DNA of 64,000 nt from Sipunculus nudus (Eukaryota > Annelida > Sipuncula > Golfingiida > Sipunculidae), in the NCBI GenBank assembly GCA_026874595.1, contig CM049317.1, forward strand, positions 74,530,618-74,594,617. Direction: 5' to 3'. Shown piece by piece: positions 1 to 11,580 of the stretch. Position numbers and translations under genes: made by a program. Under the pieces are notes generated by a model. The model saw only the letters and a program-made list of their open reading frames with translations. It made no database searches and was not told the DNA's origin. Numbering within the stretch: the stretch's first letter is position 1; each line of letters opens with the position of its first letter.

Positions 1-554
1 ATTCACAGACACCTTGTAAATCAATAAAGTCTTCCATATACACTGATAATTAACTTGGACTGCTTTCTGCTGTTGTATACATTCTATTTTACATTTTTAT
101 ACAAATACTAGTATGTCACCTACATGTTTACTCCTACACAACCAAACAAGTCCAAGCACCAATGTTAAACAATGCTCTGACAGGCCTCACATCACAGCAA
201 CACTACTGAATCCGTTTTTATCATGAAACCCCATTTTCCTCAGACCCAACCTAGGTAAACCAGCTCACAATTCTTAAAGCTCATTCCTCATCAACATAGT
301 ACCAAAAGTCCTTGGTAACTGTCAGTTTGCTTTAAAGAATAAAATGTAATATAAAAATTAATGCCTTTGGTTAAAGTTTCATACTTAAATAACATTTTCA
401 AATTTCAATGTCTTTAATGCATAAAAAAAAGACCTCACAGTGCATGTAACATTTTGCCCATATATTAATAATATATTTGTTTTCTGGAGACATGTTATTA
501 GCACCAACACTCAAACTGATCACAATAAATGGTTATGTCTAACTCTTACTTATC

Positions 555-557
<3 letters not shown>

Positions 558-606
<49 letters not shown>
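558..606. repeat. (TA)n microsatellite
   Basis: An uninterrupted TA run of about 49 bp abuts the MITE at 607. Confidence 0.9.
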
Positions 607-609
<3 letters not shown>

Positions 610-772
610 TGAAACCTCGTGTTGAAAGGGACCCTCAGAAAAGGTTCGACACATCCAAGCGGGGTTTTATTTGATGATAATTTAACTAGAGTTGTCCACA
701 ATCTCGAGTCTGTAATTTTGACATAAGCGGGGTATTCAATTTAAGCGAGTTCCACACAAAGAGGTTTCACTG
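607..772. mobile_element. Small MITE, Tc1/mariner-pogo (Tigger-like) type
   Basis: The element starts CAGTGAAACCTC and ends GAGGTTTCACTG, a 12-bp perfect terminal inverted repeat. It is flanked by TA on both sides (605-606 and 773-774), the target duplication of the Tc1/mariner superfamily. At 166 bp it has no coding capacity. It sits at the edge of a TA microsatellite, so the TA flanks are weaker evidence than the termini. Confidence 0.7.
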
Positions 773-774
773 TA

Positions 775-3700
775 TATGTTCTGATCCTGTCAGAGAAATT
801 ACAAAGATGGGATACAAGGGAGCTAACAGCGTTAAAACTTGACCTCATGCAGTGAACAACTTGGCCATTACCTTGACCTTTAAGTGTAATGTACAAGTCA
901 AACTGAATTTACTCAGAATTTACTCATTCAATCTTTGAACAACCAATTTAAAACCAATTCTGACAACTTATATTTATGTAGTAAGAATACCACTTCATTA
1001 AGCCCATAGATTTCCACAAATGTTCAGCCTACACAGATGCAATGTCAAATGCCCCACTCACTCATCAATCAACAAGTGACAAGAAATACCCTCAACTCAT
1101 ATCAGTTGGCACAATCCATAGTTTTACACTGATTTTTTAATCAGTTAAGTCACAACCCCACACAACAACCACAGCTCTTAGCTCCTCCCCCTCTGTCAAT
1201 CATTCTCAGCATAATAATAATAATAATCTGATAAACTGAGTATGGAAATATAAATGTAACAATAGGGAACCATAACACTGAAATAATGATAAACAATCCA
1301 GAGTAACCATTCTTGGGGTATAATATATAACATTAATGTAGAGTAATATGCTATCTAAATTAGATATAATAAAATGATCTATGTAAGCACAAAAAATATA
1401 TATTTATAAAGTCAGCCTCGCAATTTGTATTACAGCTCTTATAAAACTATATTTTAATCTATTTTGCAGTATGCATATCCTGAACTTTCGATTATAATGG
1501 AACATGAACAGTGAAATACATGCATTTCTCCATGAGTTACCTGGTAAAAACTATAACATAACAAGTCTATTGTTATGATACACAATGCTTTCTGTATTAA
1601 ACTGGGTTCACCGGTTTTCTAGCTACAACCAATAGCAAGAGATTCAAAGCTCCACCCTATGATTAGAGTCCTGATGTTAATTATAATTTACTTTGTAATG
1701 TCCATTTATCAGTGTCAGTTTATGTCATACTCAGATGTCATCAATCTGACAATCTGAAAATTAACCATAGGATGAGACAGACTTTTATTTCTTGATTAGT
1801 TTTGTGAACATTTTCCATCAGGTAAGTACATCTATGGAAGAAGATTCCTTATTTTTAAATGGTTATATTGTACACAGCAGTTTTCTATTTTATAATAAAG
1901 TTCTTATCAGAATATTCACACTTAAATTCTTTTTCACAAGAAAGTGGAAATAAGATGCTTCCATTGTCCCATCTAAACAAAAATTCTAAAAAAAATTAAA
2001 ATGACATAGATATATCTTGAATTACCAAATGCTCTGAAAAAAAAGATACCACAAGGTCTTCCTGAATTTTTAATGGATCATTAAAATTCTATTTGCAAAA
2101 CTGAAAGGAAAATTTAGAAAATAACCAACAAATCAAACAATGGTCAGACTGAGAGTTATAAACATATGTTCAACCTTTTTCATAATTATTCCTTTTAATA
2201 AAATAAAGATATGATCTAAAGAAAAGTTAAGCATATATTATGATAAAACTGAACATAATATAGATCACCAATAAATTACAATGAATATATTATGGTGGGT
2301 GCCAGTACTTTTATTTTTGAAAAAAAAGAAAACATTTTCCTGCTCTGATAAGGACATAAAAAATGTCTACACAAACCCATATAGATCACTTGATTGCCCT
2401 TCTATTCTGAATGAAAATGTAATATTTCTGCATTTTCAAAACTGTTAAAAGTGAAATTATCCTGTGTGTATGTTTTTTTAAGTCCATATATAATGTATAT
2501 CATGTTCTAATTGGCATCCTCTGATTTAATTGGCTTATTATGCCATAAGGACATGATTAAAATTAATATTTGTGTGCTTTCTTTTAAAAATAGTATGTCT
2601 TACTGATATGGATTACCTGAATGTAAGCCACATCAGGACAAACTGATACATAATACCACTGAACTAAATTTATTCTTTAATGTGAACTGCAGTCTGTATA
2701 CATTCCAGGGTCTAACTGATAAATTAAATCAATAACTGGAGTAGGAAGCACACTGAAGTTTGTGTAACACATCTGTTGTGTTAGCGTTAACTGAACTTAC
2801 AGGAACACTTTGACACTATCATACAGACTGCTTTCACATCATAATAATTTTCCTAGTTTTGAAATTAACTTACAGCTTAGGGTTTTGACCAAAGTAACGT
2901 ATTTAACTTAACTATTTTCCTTGGATCCATATTGCCATTCTATCAGACACAAGATACTGTGATTTCTCCATAATTCGACATCTTAAACATAATGAATGGT
3001 AATTTCTGGCATATAACAAATGAAGAACTTGCATCTATCAGCAGTGAGGTATATAAAACATCGTCATCTGTATCCTGAACTCTGATATCTGTGTCATTTT
3101 CCTGAATCACTTACTATAACCACTCACTTGGCAGGACAAAAAGTGCAAATATTTACAACATTGCATATGGAATATTTGGCAGATTGCTAAATAATGATTA
3201 CCCTGTTCAACCTCAATTTACTAAAAGTTTAAACATTCAGAAATGTGCAGTACAACAAATTCTGATCATCACATTGTTTTCACACTGAACCATATATTCT
3301 ATGTAAGATTGATTTCAATTCCTCAGTAAGATCACACGACTCAATCATCCATCCATTTAGAAGTACCATCACATGACATGTCATGTGACTAAATATCCAT
3401 CCAGAAAGATCACATGACATCTGAGATTTAAAGCATCCACCATCAGTTAAATCACATGACATGTCATGTGACTCCAGTCAATAGAGCAGCAAACTCACGA
3501 CACATCATGCAACTCCCCTGCAATGATGTCACAACTTAAAATAAAGCTTCATTTTACCCACAACCAGAAGAAAAGGAAATAGTATTTTAAGAAATAATTC
3601 TAAAAATCTTTGCATAAATGAAGAAGTATTTTATAGAAATTATACTCCACAGATTTTCCAAAAGAATGTACATCGTTGTGGGTCTGGGATGGAAATCTAA

Positions 3701-4533
3701 TTGCTTATTTAAGCTTTGATATGACTGAAAGATGCAAACTTAGAATATTTCCATGGAACCAAGAAATATGACTGATGGATATAAATAAATCAGCTGAACA
3801 TGATGAAACCAGACGGGGTGAGACCAGATGATGCTTTAGACAGAAAACAATAAGGAGGCCTGGATCTGATGGTGGACTCTGAGACAGACAGGCCTTAAAA
3901 CCATGGCAGGTTACTCTGCCAGAACCGGATCATTACAAACTCTATACTTTAAAGGAAAGTCTGACAGTAAACTGAAAGCCACGGATGATATTCCTTAGGT
4001 CACCAATAAAACAAAGGAGGCATAATGCAATTTCTCTTGGAAATGTAATATCAACCGGTTTTACATGAAACAATAATACAAAATTGATGTCAAGACCAAG
4101 TATCAACAAAAGCACACAGGTTCCAGCATTTCATCTGCACCATTTTTTCTGACTAGATATAACAGTTTTCATATATATTTTGACTGTAAATAAAGTTTAA
4201 AGAGCTCAACTGTCAAGTTAAATATGATATACATATGTCATGTTATATCCAGGAAAATTTTCTATATCCTGCAGTTTTCAAGGAATGGTTTGATTAATGG
4301 TTTATCTTCCCCTTCTATGTGATTTTCTGTTTAGTGAAAACAGAAACATACCAAATTTCCATACAATCCAGTGACCCACTATGAATTGCTTTAAAGCTAA
4401 ATAGGTAAATAGAAATCTCCTGCAAAATTCTGTAACTTTATGACTGGAATATATCAGGCCCCAAACTTCCTTGGAAACTGAATAATGAAGCACCTTTTGG
4501 TGTGGCCTGCCTGCAGAGAAAATAAACCTGTTA
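775..4533. other. Gene-free AT-rich spacer
   Basis: No coding region, RNA gene or complete mobile element was recognised. It holds an (ATA)n stretch near 1212-1227 and two perfect 20-bp palindromes at 3369 and 3452, listed separately. Confidence 0.5.
3369..3471. repeat. Two identical 20-bp perfect palindromes
   Basis: TCACATGACATGTCATGTGA occurs at 3369-3388 and again at 3452-3471, with a half copy (TCACATGACAT) at 3410. Each palindrome contains TCATGTGA on both strands, the M-box type E-box bound by MITF/TFE bHLH-zip factors in animals. Any function is speculative. Confidence 0.6.
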
Positions 4534-4834
4534 GGCAAAAAAAATAAAAGGTATGGTTCTCAGGCACTGCCAGCATCAATTTTAATCCCCTGCATAAAAA
4601 AATTTTATTGTTATTTTCATCTTTCAAGAAGATAAAATAATACAATTTTGATAAGATTTCCTTTGTTATGTAGAGCTTTAACCTGTTTAGCAAATCAATT
4701 CTGTTATTTTCATGCTTTTCTTTGATTTAATGACATTTTTATCAAAACATACAAAAAAAGTTAAAAAATAAAATATCACCAGCCCACACTGATTTCTGGA
4801 AAAAAGTGCCTGAAAACCTAACTTTTTTTTTGCC
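4534..4834. mobile_element. MITE copy 1, PIF/Harbinger-like (TTA target duplication)
   Basis: Ends are GGCAAAAAAAATAAAAGG and, inverted, TTTTTTTTTGCC. Flanks are TTA at 4531-4533 and 4835-4837, a 3-bp TWA duplication as used by PIF/Harbinger elements. The interior (AGGTATGGTTCTCAGGCA, CTTTCAAGAAGATAAAA, GTTATTTTCATGCTTTTC) matches the copy at 38108-38444 along its length. It has no coding capacity. Confidence 0.75.
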
Positions 4835-4837
4835 TTA

Positions 4838-6526
4838 CACATTAAGCAGGGTGCATATTATGCCGATTTCGACATGCTCATAATTAATGTGGGTTTAGTA
4901 TGGGCAATTTGAGACAATTCCTGACACAAGTTTACTTGTCGCATTACACAATCAGTGGCAGCAATTCTTGGCTATTTCAACAAATTATGGAAATAATCAT
5001 TTGACTTTATAGGCCCTGGCATTGTATGAACAGAGACCTTTTTTGGATATATTGACAGTTATCTTTTTTCTTGAGATTTACAAAATTGCATATCTGGAGA
5101 TTAGTAGCTGCACCAAGTTGGGAGGTCCTATGATCAGTGGTGACAGCGCAGGGATGAATAAAGATAACTGCGTTTAGGTTCACCAAACATAAGGTCAATA
5201 TGTAATCCTCAACTAACTGATGCCATTACCTGATTTATATGTTATGATGCAGACAGCCAGTGCACAACATAAATCTGCATAATATGTGCCCTGCTTGCTT
5301 GTCTATTATCCACTAACAAGTCTACTAACTACTCCATAATTTCAATATATTAAAGTACAACCAATGCATTTACTATCTGAATACATGTTTAAATATTGAG
5401 TATATAAGTACATATTATATCATCCAAATAAATGCATCATCTCAAGTTTTTTTTTTTCAAGATCTAAAAATAAGCTCAACAGTTCAAAAAAGCAAACATC
5501 TCAAAGTCTCTAAATAACAAATTTCAACAGATCTCTCTAATGAATATAGTGTTCTATCAGTCTAAAAATATGATTATATACTTTCTCTAAAATATTAATA
5601 GTATTTTGTAATACAGCTTAATAAGCCAAACTAAACATATGTATAGTTATACCCTGCTATGGCCTATGGTACATACATCTCTTCATATGAGTCCATTTGT
5701 ATAATATACATAGTGGCTAACTATTTTTTATTCTACTGAAGTAACCTTTAGTTATTATTTGCACTTTAAATATGGTTAACATTTCTGGAACTCCTTATTA
5801 CGCTCAGTTTAAATGTCTGACTGATCACATTTTCCAGCTTTTTATAAGCTATGCTTATATCTTAATTTTCACATTTTAAAAAAATCTCAAATTAGAAATA
5901 CATGAAAAACAATTTATTAACTTAGACCTTTAGTTAAAAAGTTACCTTGACACCATGACCTCTGACTTTGTGTTGCCTATTTATATCTGCTTTCACCAAT
6001 TTCTAACCAAAAAGATTCCCGTTTACTGGACACTTGTAAAGGCAAAAGGACTATTTCAAACCCTGCATGATGAGCATGTGATTTTTTCCTATTCATTTTC
6101 CTTTTTTTACAAGTCAAAGCAGAATTTTATTAATTAATAATTCATCATTTTGCTGTCAAAGAATTACCAACCACACAAATCATGCAACAACTCTGTAAAA
6201 ATAGAACCCCTGATTGCGAAAAAAAAATCTTTGAGGTATATCATCACAGTATGCGTCGAAATGCAACCATTTGACACAGATACCAGTCTATAAATATGCC
6301 CACCCAATCACATACCAGTTTTTGTTTCTTCTTTAATACACCAGTCTACAGAAAAAGTTGACTCCTCACTCTGGCAACTATTTCGTAAACACTGGAACCA
6401 GTCTACAAATATGGCCATCTCCTCCCAGTCCAGCTCTTATTGTTACTGGGACCAGTCTATATACACAGCTGCCACTCCTCAATTCAGCTGCCACTTTTTA
6501 AACATTTAAAGTTATGCTCACTTGAA
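4838..6526. other. Gene-free spacer
   Basis: Nothing coding was recognised. A loose repeat of ACCAGTCTAYA occurs near 6285, 6340, 6397 and 6450, too degenerate to classify. A poly-T run lies near 5447-5456. Confidence 0.4.
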
Positions 6527-7398
6527 TTTATTAATTCCTTCATTTAATGAATGTAAGCTGTAACCAATACCAGCCTTTTGAAAGCTGCAAGACCAATGAT
6601 CAACAGCTATGATCATTTACTGTAACTAATCAGTAAAAATACTTTCATTGAAGTACTCAGTATATTGAAAATTCAAAATACTGTTTCCTGGTACCTCCTT
6701 CTACATTCACTTTCTATAATCTTATTTCTCTTGAGATATTATCTCATTCTGCTTTGCTTTTTGTCACGAGGTTATATTTGACCTCACTTTTGCGCAACAA
6801 CATCAACCAGTGAAAGCTCTGATTGGTATGTTCCTATAATCACACAAAAAATCTAACAGTAGAAATGAATCTTCAGCAATGATTCCAGATCATCAACCAT
6901 TACTTGACATAAACCACATCATCCTAAAAATATCCTCAAGTAATTTCTGGTCTCTCACACACACACCAATAAACAATTAGTTTACATGCTCCTTATATGG
7001 TAATATAACAGTTGAAAACATTCCAGTGGTACAGATAAAAAATCTTCTTTACCATTAATTGTGTCACAATTCCTTCTGTTTTAGTGTAATGTATTTACAA
7101 TCCTGCTCCACACAATCAAGGCTCCACACAAAAGACAAGACTGAGGTTTTGCAGCCCTATGACAATAATATCCTTTGACTGCTTTTCGTAGTGAAGCAGA
7201 TCCCTCCAGAAGTTTAAAGGGACACCTGAAGGTAACTCAAGTAATGGAAGGAAAGGTTCTACAGCTGATGAAGATCACAAATTCCGAGCTTGATTTCTGG
7301 CCTTGATATTCACCACTGGCAGATCTGTGTACACAACCCTGTACATGTGGTGCAGTTCAGGAGGGTTCACAGCCTGGCTGTACATCCTAACGGACTCC
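6527..7398 (-). other. Probable 3' UTR of ZNF gene 1
   Basis: From the TAA at 7399 the first AATAAA I found on the minus strand is at 6532-6527. That would give a 3' UTR of about 870 nt. No coding region is seen. The 3' end is inferred from this hexamer only. Confidence 0.35.
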
Positions 7399-9777
7399 TT
7401 AGCTGTGTTTACTCTTGGTATGGTTAAACAACGAACTGTGGTGAGCGAACGCATCACCACATTCCCTACAGACATAGGGTTTTTTGTTAAGATGTGTGTT
7501 TATGTGGTCGTACACACTCGTGCGGTGACGGTACATCTTCTCACAAAGCTTGCACTTGTAAAATCGATTGGGCTGGTTAGGTATCCCAGAATCCATCTGG
7601 ACTTCAGTGAAATACTGTGAAATCACAGTACTGTTACCAGTGTCAACTTCTCCATCTTCCACACTCTCACTCATGGTAACAGTTGCCGTGGCAGCTTCAG
7701 TATTACTAGTAGCCGATGTCTGTAACTGTTTGGCCCAGTCCTGATAAAACTGAGGGTACGCTTGCGACCCCTCTACCATGGGGGACAGATCAGGGCCATT
7801 AGACATAGGTTTCATCATCGCGGAGGTCACTGGGTTGAGGGACGAGGTACAGCTGGAGGGGAGGTTTGTCGTTGGATAAGTTACGCTATCTGAACTAACG
7901 GTTAATAATGCACTATCAGCGGATACTAAACCTTTGGTTGATGCCACAGAAGTGGAGAGGTCAGAGGTCAACCCTGCTGATGAGACAGACAAAGGATGTG
8001 GAGGTACTCCTGGTGCTTTCATCATATCATCAAATGATGGCAGTGCTCCCTGGCTGAGCTCCATCATACTATCCCAGTCTGTGGTGCTGCTTTGCAGTTC
8101 CTTGTGTTGCCATGTGATGTGCTGTTTCAGTGAAGCTAGTTTACGGAAGGTTTGTCTGCAGGCAGGGCATTTGAAGTCACCAACGTTCTCATTGGAGTGT
8201 AGTCGCTTTACATGAGCACACAAACTGGCTAAATGAATAAAAGAGCTGCCACATATATCACATACATGTGGCCGCATTCCAGTGTGGTTGTTTAAATGAT
8301 CTTTCAATGTATGTTTATAACGATAACTCTTATGACAATAAGGGCATGGAAACTTTCCAGTTCGAACGTCTTTGCGAACATCATTAAGCACAGCAGCGAT
8401 GTTATCTGGCGAGGCCACGGGGGAGCTATGACGGGGCGGAGTAGGGGTGGGGTAGGACTGGGGCAACTGTTGTTGTGGGGTTGGGGGAGCCTGAGGCTGA
8501 GGCTGCGGCATCTGACCCTGTGAGAACCAGGCCCCCATGGACGGCCACAAACCAGCGCTCATTTGCATAGCCATGGCCTGGCTGATCATGGCCTGTGCCA
8601 GCATGTTTTGTTGACCGGCAGCCATCATTGCTGCCTCGTTACCAAGGGCAACATTAGCCGCAGGGTTTCTGGAAGTCCCGTTATCATCACCGTCAGTGCT
8701 TTCATCCTCATCATCAGTGTATTCCTCGTTATCTTTGGCTGCATCTGCAGCTTCCACGACTGCCGGTGGGTCCGTGTCCATATCTACCTCTTTGGCAGGA
8801 GATTCTGCAGGAGCCTCACAGGAAGTCCCTGGTATGGGTTGAGGTTCCTGTTTCATAATTACAGACCCACCTTCTTCAGATGCAGGAGGCTCTTTTTCTG
8901 CTGGTCTTTCTTTGGTATCACTCGTTTCCTGCACCTGTGTTGTTGAAGTTTCACTTTTAACTGTCACTGATGCCGGTGCAGCATCACCTTGACTTTCCAC
9001 ATTTTGATTCTCTTTATCGCCACCAGGTGACTGAGTACTTTCATCAGGATTTTGCCCTTCCCCAGCAGATGCGCTCCCCTGATTAAACCATGGCATTAAA
9101 TGTGTCCAGTTCACATCATGGTGGCGCCACGTGCAGTGCTGTTTTAGCGACTGCTGGTTTAGAAAACACTGTTGGCACAGCGGACATTTATAATCCCATG
9201 ACATCTGCTTTGGGTGAACGCGACGTGTATGTGCACACAAGCTGGCTAAATGAGTAAAGCTCATACCACAATGTTTGCAACTGTATGGTTTGCGACCAAT
9301 GTGTTTATTTAAATGGTCTTTGAGGCTATGTTTAAAACGATACACATTTTTACAGAAGGGGCATTTGTACCCACCATTACTCTTCTGTTGCATTTTCCAG
9401 AATGAGTGTACAGAGCCTCCTTTTTTCAACTGTTCCAGTTTCTCAGCAGCATCTGCAGGCTGTGATTCCTCAGCATCTGCGTCACCATGGTTACCATGAC
9501 TTTGTCCCACTGATGCTGTTACACACTCCGTTTGTCCCTCCTGCTCCCCATCCTCTTTAACAGTAGCACCTGGTGCAGGCAGTTTCTCTGCATCCTCATT
9601 TGATTTCTCACCAATCTTTTCTGTGATCTGGGTAACCAAGACTGATGCGCCATCTGACGTGATGCACAACGTGCCTTCTACTTTGAGTTCCTCGATGTAA
9701 AATGACTGTTGCTGGCACACATCCACGATGGAGTTGACGATCAACTGCCGCAGCTCATTGTACTTGGAACCCATCAT
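7399..9777 (-). CDS. C2H2 zinc-finger protein, 8 fingers, 792 aa (ZNF gene 1)
   Basis: Probable nuclear DNA-binding transcription regulator. An uninterrupted frame runs from an ATG at 9777 or 9774 to a TAA at 7399. Eight C2H2 fingers are visible. Triplet one is at residues 139-159, 167-188 and 198-219. Triplet two is at 478-498, 506-527 and 537-558. A terminal pair is at 742-762 and 770-791. The triplets resemble each other closely (CPFCKNVYRFKHSLKDH versus CPYCHKSYRYKHTLKDH). The linkers are acidic or rich in Q, P and S. VKSE and MKQE (residues 273-276 and 308-311) fit the sumoylation consensus. Residues 2-54 match the start of the gene at 30114 without gaps. That alignment favours the second of two adjacent ATGs (9774), which also has A at -3 and G at +4. 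A splice acceptor ends at 9796, so exon sequence begins at 9795 and at least one upstream 5' UTR exon exists. Its target and orthology are unknown. Confidence 0.9.
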   Translation of the reverse strand: MMGSKYNELRQLIVNSIVDVCQQQSFYIEELKVEGTLCITSDGASVLVTQITEKIGEKSNEDAEKLPAPGATVKEDGEQEGQTECVTASVGQSHGNHGDADAEESQPADAAEKLEQLKKGGSVHSFWKMQQKSNGGYKCPFCKNVYRFKHSLKDHLNKHIGRKPYSCKHCGMSFTHLASLCAHTRRVHPKQMSWDYKCPLCQQCFLNQQSLKQHCTWRHHDVNWTHLMPWFNQGSASAGEGQNPDESTQSPGGDKENQNVESQGDAAPASVTVKSETSTTQVQETSDTKERPAEKEPPASEEGGSVIMKQEPQPIPGTSCEAPAESPAKEVDMDTDPPAVVEAADAAKDNEEYTDDEDESTDGDDNGTSRNPAANVALGNEAAMMAAGQQNMLAQAMISQAMAMQMSAGLWPSMGAWFSQGQMPQPQPQAPPTPQQQLPQSYPTPTPPRHSSPVASPDNIAAVLNDVRKDVRTGKFPCPYCHKSYRYKHTLKDHLNNHTGMRPHVCDICGSSFIHLASLCAHVKRLHSNENVGDFKCPACRQTFRKLASLKQHITWQHKELQSSTTDWDSMMELSQGALPSFDDMMKAPGVPPHPLSVSSAGLTSDLSTSVASTKGLVSADSALLTVSSDSVTYPTTNLPSSCTSSLNPVTSAMMKPMSNGPDLSPMVEGSQAYPQFYQDWAKQLQTSATSNTEAATATVTMSESVEDGEVDTGNSTVISQYFTEVQMDSGIPNQPNRFYKCKLCEKMYRHRTSVYDHINTHLNKKPYVCRECGDAFAHHSSLFNHTKSKHS

Positions 9778-9795
9778 GTTAAGCTGGTCAGTGAC

Positions 9796-9812
9796 CTGTA
9801 AAACATAAGAAA
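9796..9812 (-). promoter_or_regulatory. 3' splice site of ZNF gene 1 coding exon
   Basis: Read on the minus strand, CTTATGTTTTACAG precedes GTCACTGACC. The open frame continues into this intron only by chance. The first exonic ATG is 18 nt inside the exon, so the missing upstream exon or exons are probably entirely 5' UTR. Confidence 0.6.
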
Positions 9813-10072
9813 ATACCAAGTTTTAAATACAGAACATCTTAATGTGTGAGCGGATAAGTAAACTCAATACTAGTATACTGACAGGTCAGGAAGGGCACCA
9901 AAAAGGTTCATGGACTTCTAGTGCAGGCTGAGTGATGCTTGGAAAAATATAATGAAAGACCTTATTACAGAGGAGGTAACCGACCAAAAACAGTATTTAA
10001 ACATCAGACCCAGGATGATCCGTGATAGTTATGTATAAAGGTAAAGGAGTGGAGTATTCCAAGCAATTATAT

Positions 10073-10806
10073 CATATGTATTAAACTATAGTAATGTTTA
10101 AGCTCAGATGTATTAAACTATAGTAATGTTTAAGCTCAGATGTATTAAACTATAGTAATGTTTAAGCTCAGATGTATTAAACTATAGTAATGTTTAAGCT
10201 CGATGTATTAAACTATAGTAATGTTTAAGCTCAGATGTATTAAACTATAGTAATGTTTAAGCTCAGATGTATTAAACTATAGTAATGTTTAAGCTCAGAT
10301 GTATTAAACTATAGTAATGTTTAAGCTCAGATGTATTAAACTATAGTAATGTTTAAGCTCAGATGTATTAAACTAAAGTAATGTTTAAGCTCAGATGTAT
10401 TAAACTATAGTAATGTTTAAGCTCAGATGTATTAAACTATAGTAATGTTTAAGCTCAGATGTATTAAACTATAGTAATGTTTAAGCTCAGATGTATTAAA
10501 CTATAGTAATGTTTAAGCTCAGATGTATTAAACTATAGTAATGTTTAAGCTCAGATGTATTAAACTATAGTAATGTTTAAGCTCAGATGTATTAAACTAT
10601 AGTAATGTTTAAGCTCAGATGTATTAAACTATAGTAATGTTTAAGCTCGATGTATTAAACTATAGTAATGTTTAAGCTCAGATGTATTAAACTATAGTAA
10701 TGTTTAAGCTCAGATGTAATAAACTATAATAATGTTTAAGCTCAGATGTATTAAACTACAGTAATCTTTAAGCTCAGATGTTATAAACTAAAATAATGTT
10801 TAAGCA
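10073..10806. repeat. 32-bp minisatellite, about 23 copies
   Basis: The monomer begins GATGTATTAAACTATAG and ends TAATGTTTAAGCTCA. I counted 23 head-to-tail copies, nearly identical in the centre and increasingly degenerate after about 10710. Two copies carry the same 1-2 bp deletion (CTCGATG). There are no unique spacers. It lies just upstream of the ZNF gene 1 coding exon, in its 5' intron. Confidence 0.95.
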
Positions 10807-10964
10807 TATAAATTAGTAGGATGGTCCTGTGACTTTATCCTTTGAACTTGTGATGTTGAATCAATATGGTGCTTCCCATTTTGTTATGTAATCCCAAAGT
10901 GAAAGATTTTAGACAAACTTTTACAAAGCCTCCACAATCTTTTTAAAAATTTGTGTGTGGTGAC

Positions 10965-11075
10965 CTTGGCCTTTGACCTCGTGACCCCGAAATCTTTAGG
11001 GTTCTTATATTAGTGGTGGGCCATTAATAAATCAAGTTTGATATCTGTAAGTCAAACTGGTGTTATCATCTGGAA
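10965..11075. repeat. Single divergent unit of the TGACCT-rich repeat
   Basis: GTGACCTTGGCCTTTGACC followed by a stretch like GACCCCGAAATCTTTAGGGTTC resembles one unit of the tandem array at 14080-14940. It is probably a stray copy of the same family. Confidence 0.5.
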
Positions 11076-11389
11076 ACATATTTATGGATTTACTGACTTG
11101 CTTCAATTTAATGCATTGATTATTTGATGCATTGTTACAGCCCTTAAAAAAATATACATCTGACTGTTACTTTAGGATTTGGATGTGGTCCAAAAAGGCA
11201 TCATTCCTCTTTATTTGTATATAATCTTTTAAGTGAATTCCTCACTTGTTGGTTAATTTAAGATTAAAACTTGTGTGACAGCGATAACTATGTAACCCAA
11301 TGGATGTCCTTTGCATTGCAGTTCTCCATATGACTAGGATCACAATATGACACAACAGGCCTACCAGTCCATTATAAATGCCTACTGAA

Positions 11390-11580
11390 TTGTGTATTCA
11401 TTGCTACTGCCACCCATGACCAGTTCCCATTAACAGGTGGGTGGAGAGGGTGATCCCTTGTGGTTAAGACCTGTCAGGAGTCTCAACATGGAGGCTACTC
11501 TGAATGAGACATGAACCCATGATCTTACAGTCACAATATACTCTGCCCTACCTAAATAACCTGCTAGATCTAAAATGTAT
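11390..11580 (-). repeat. Possible tRNA-derived SINE
   Basis: On the minus strand GGGCAGAGTATA and, downstream, ATGGGTTCATGTCTCATT resemble degenerate RNA polymerase III A and B boxes at roughly tRNA spacing. A body of GGTGGGTGGAGAGGG type follows. No cloverleaf could be completed, so it is not called a tRNA gene. Confidence 0.35.

Noticed and set aside
7303-9499. Plus-strand frames antisense to ZNF gene 1 (75-127 codons)
   Set aside because: Shadow frames of the minus-strand coding exon, with cysteine and histidine-rich content coming from the antisense of fingers.
10073-10806. CRISPR-like regular repeats (32 bp)
   Set aside because: The units are head to tail with no unique spacers and the genome is eukaryotic. 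This is a minisatellite. The same applies to 35305-36036.
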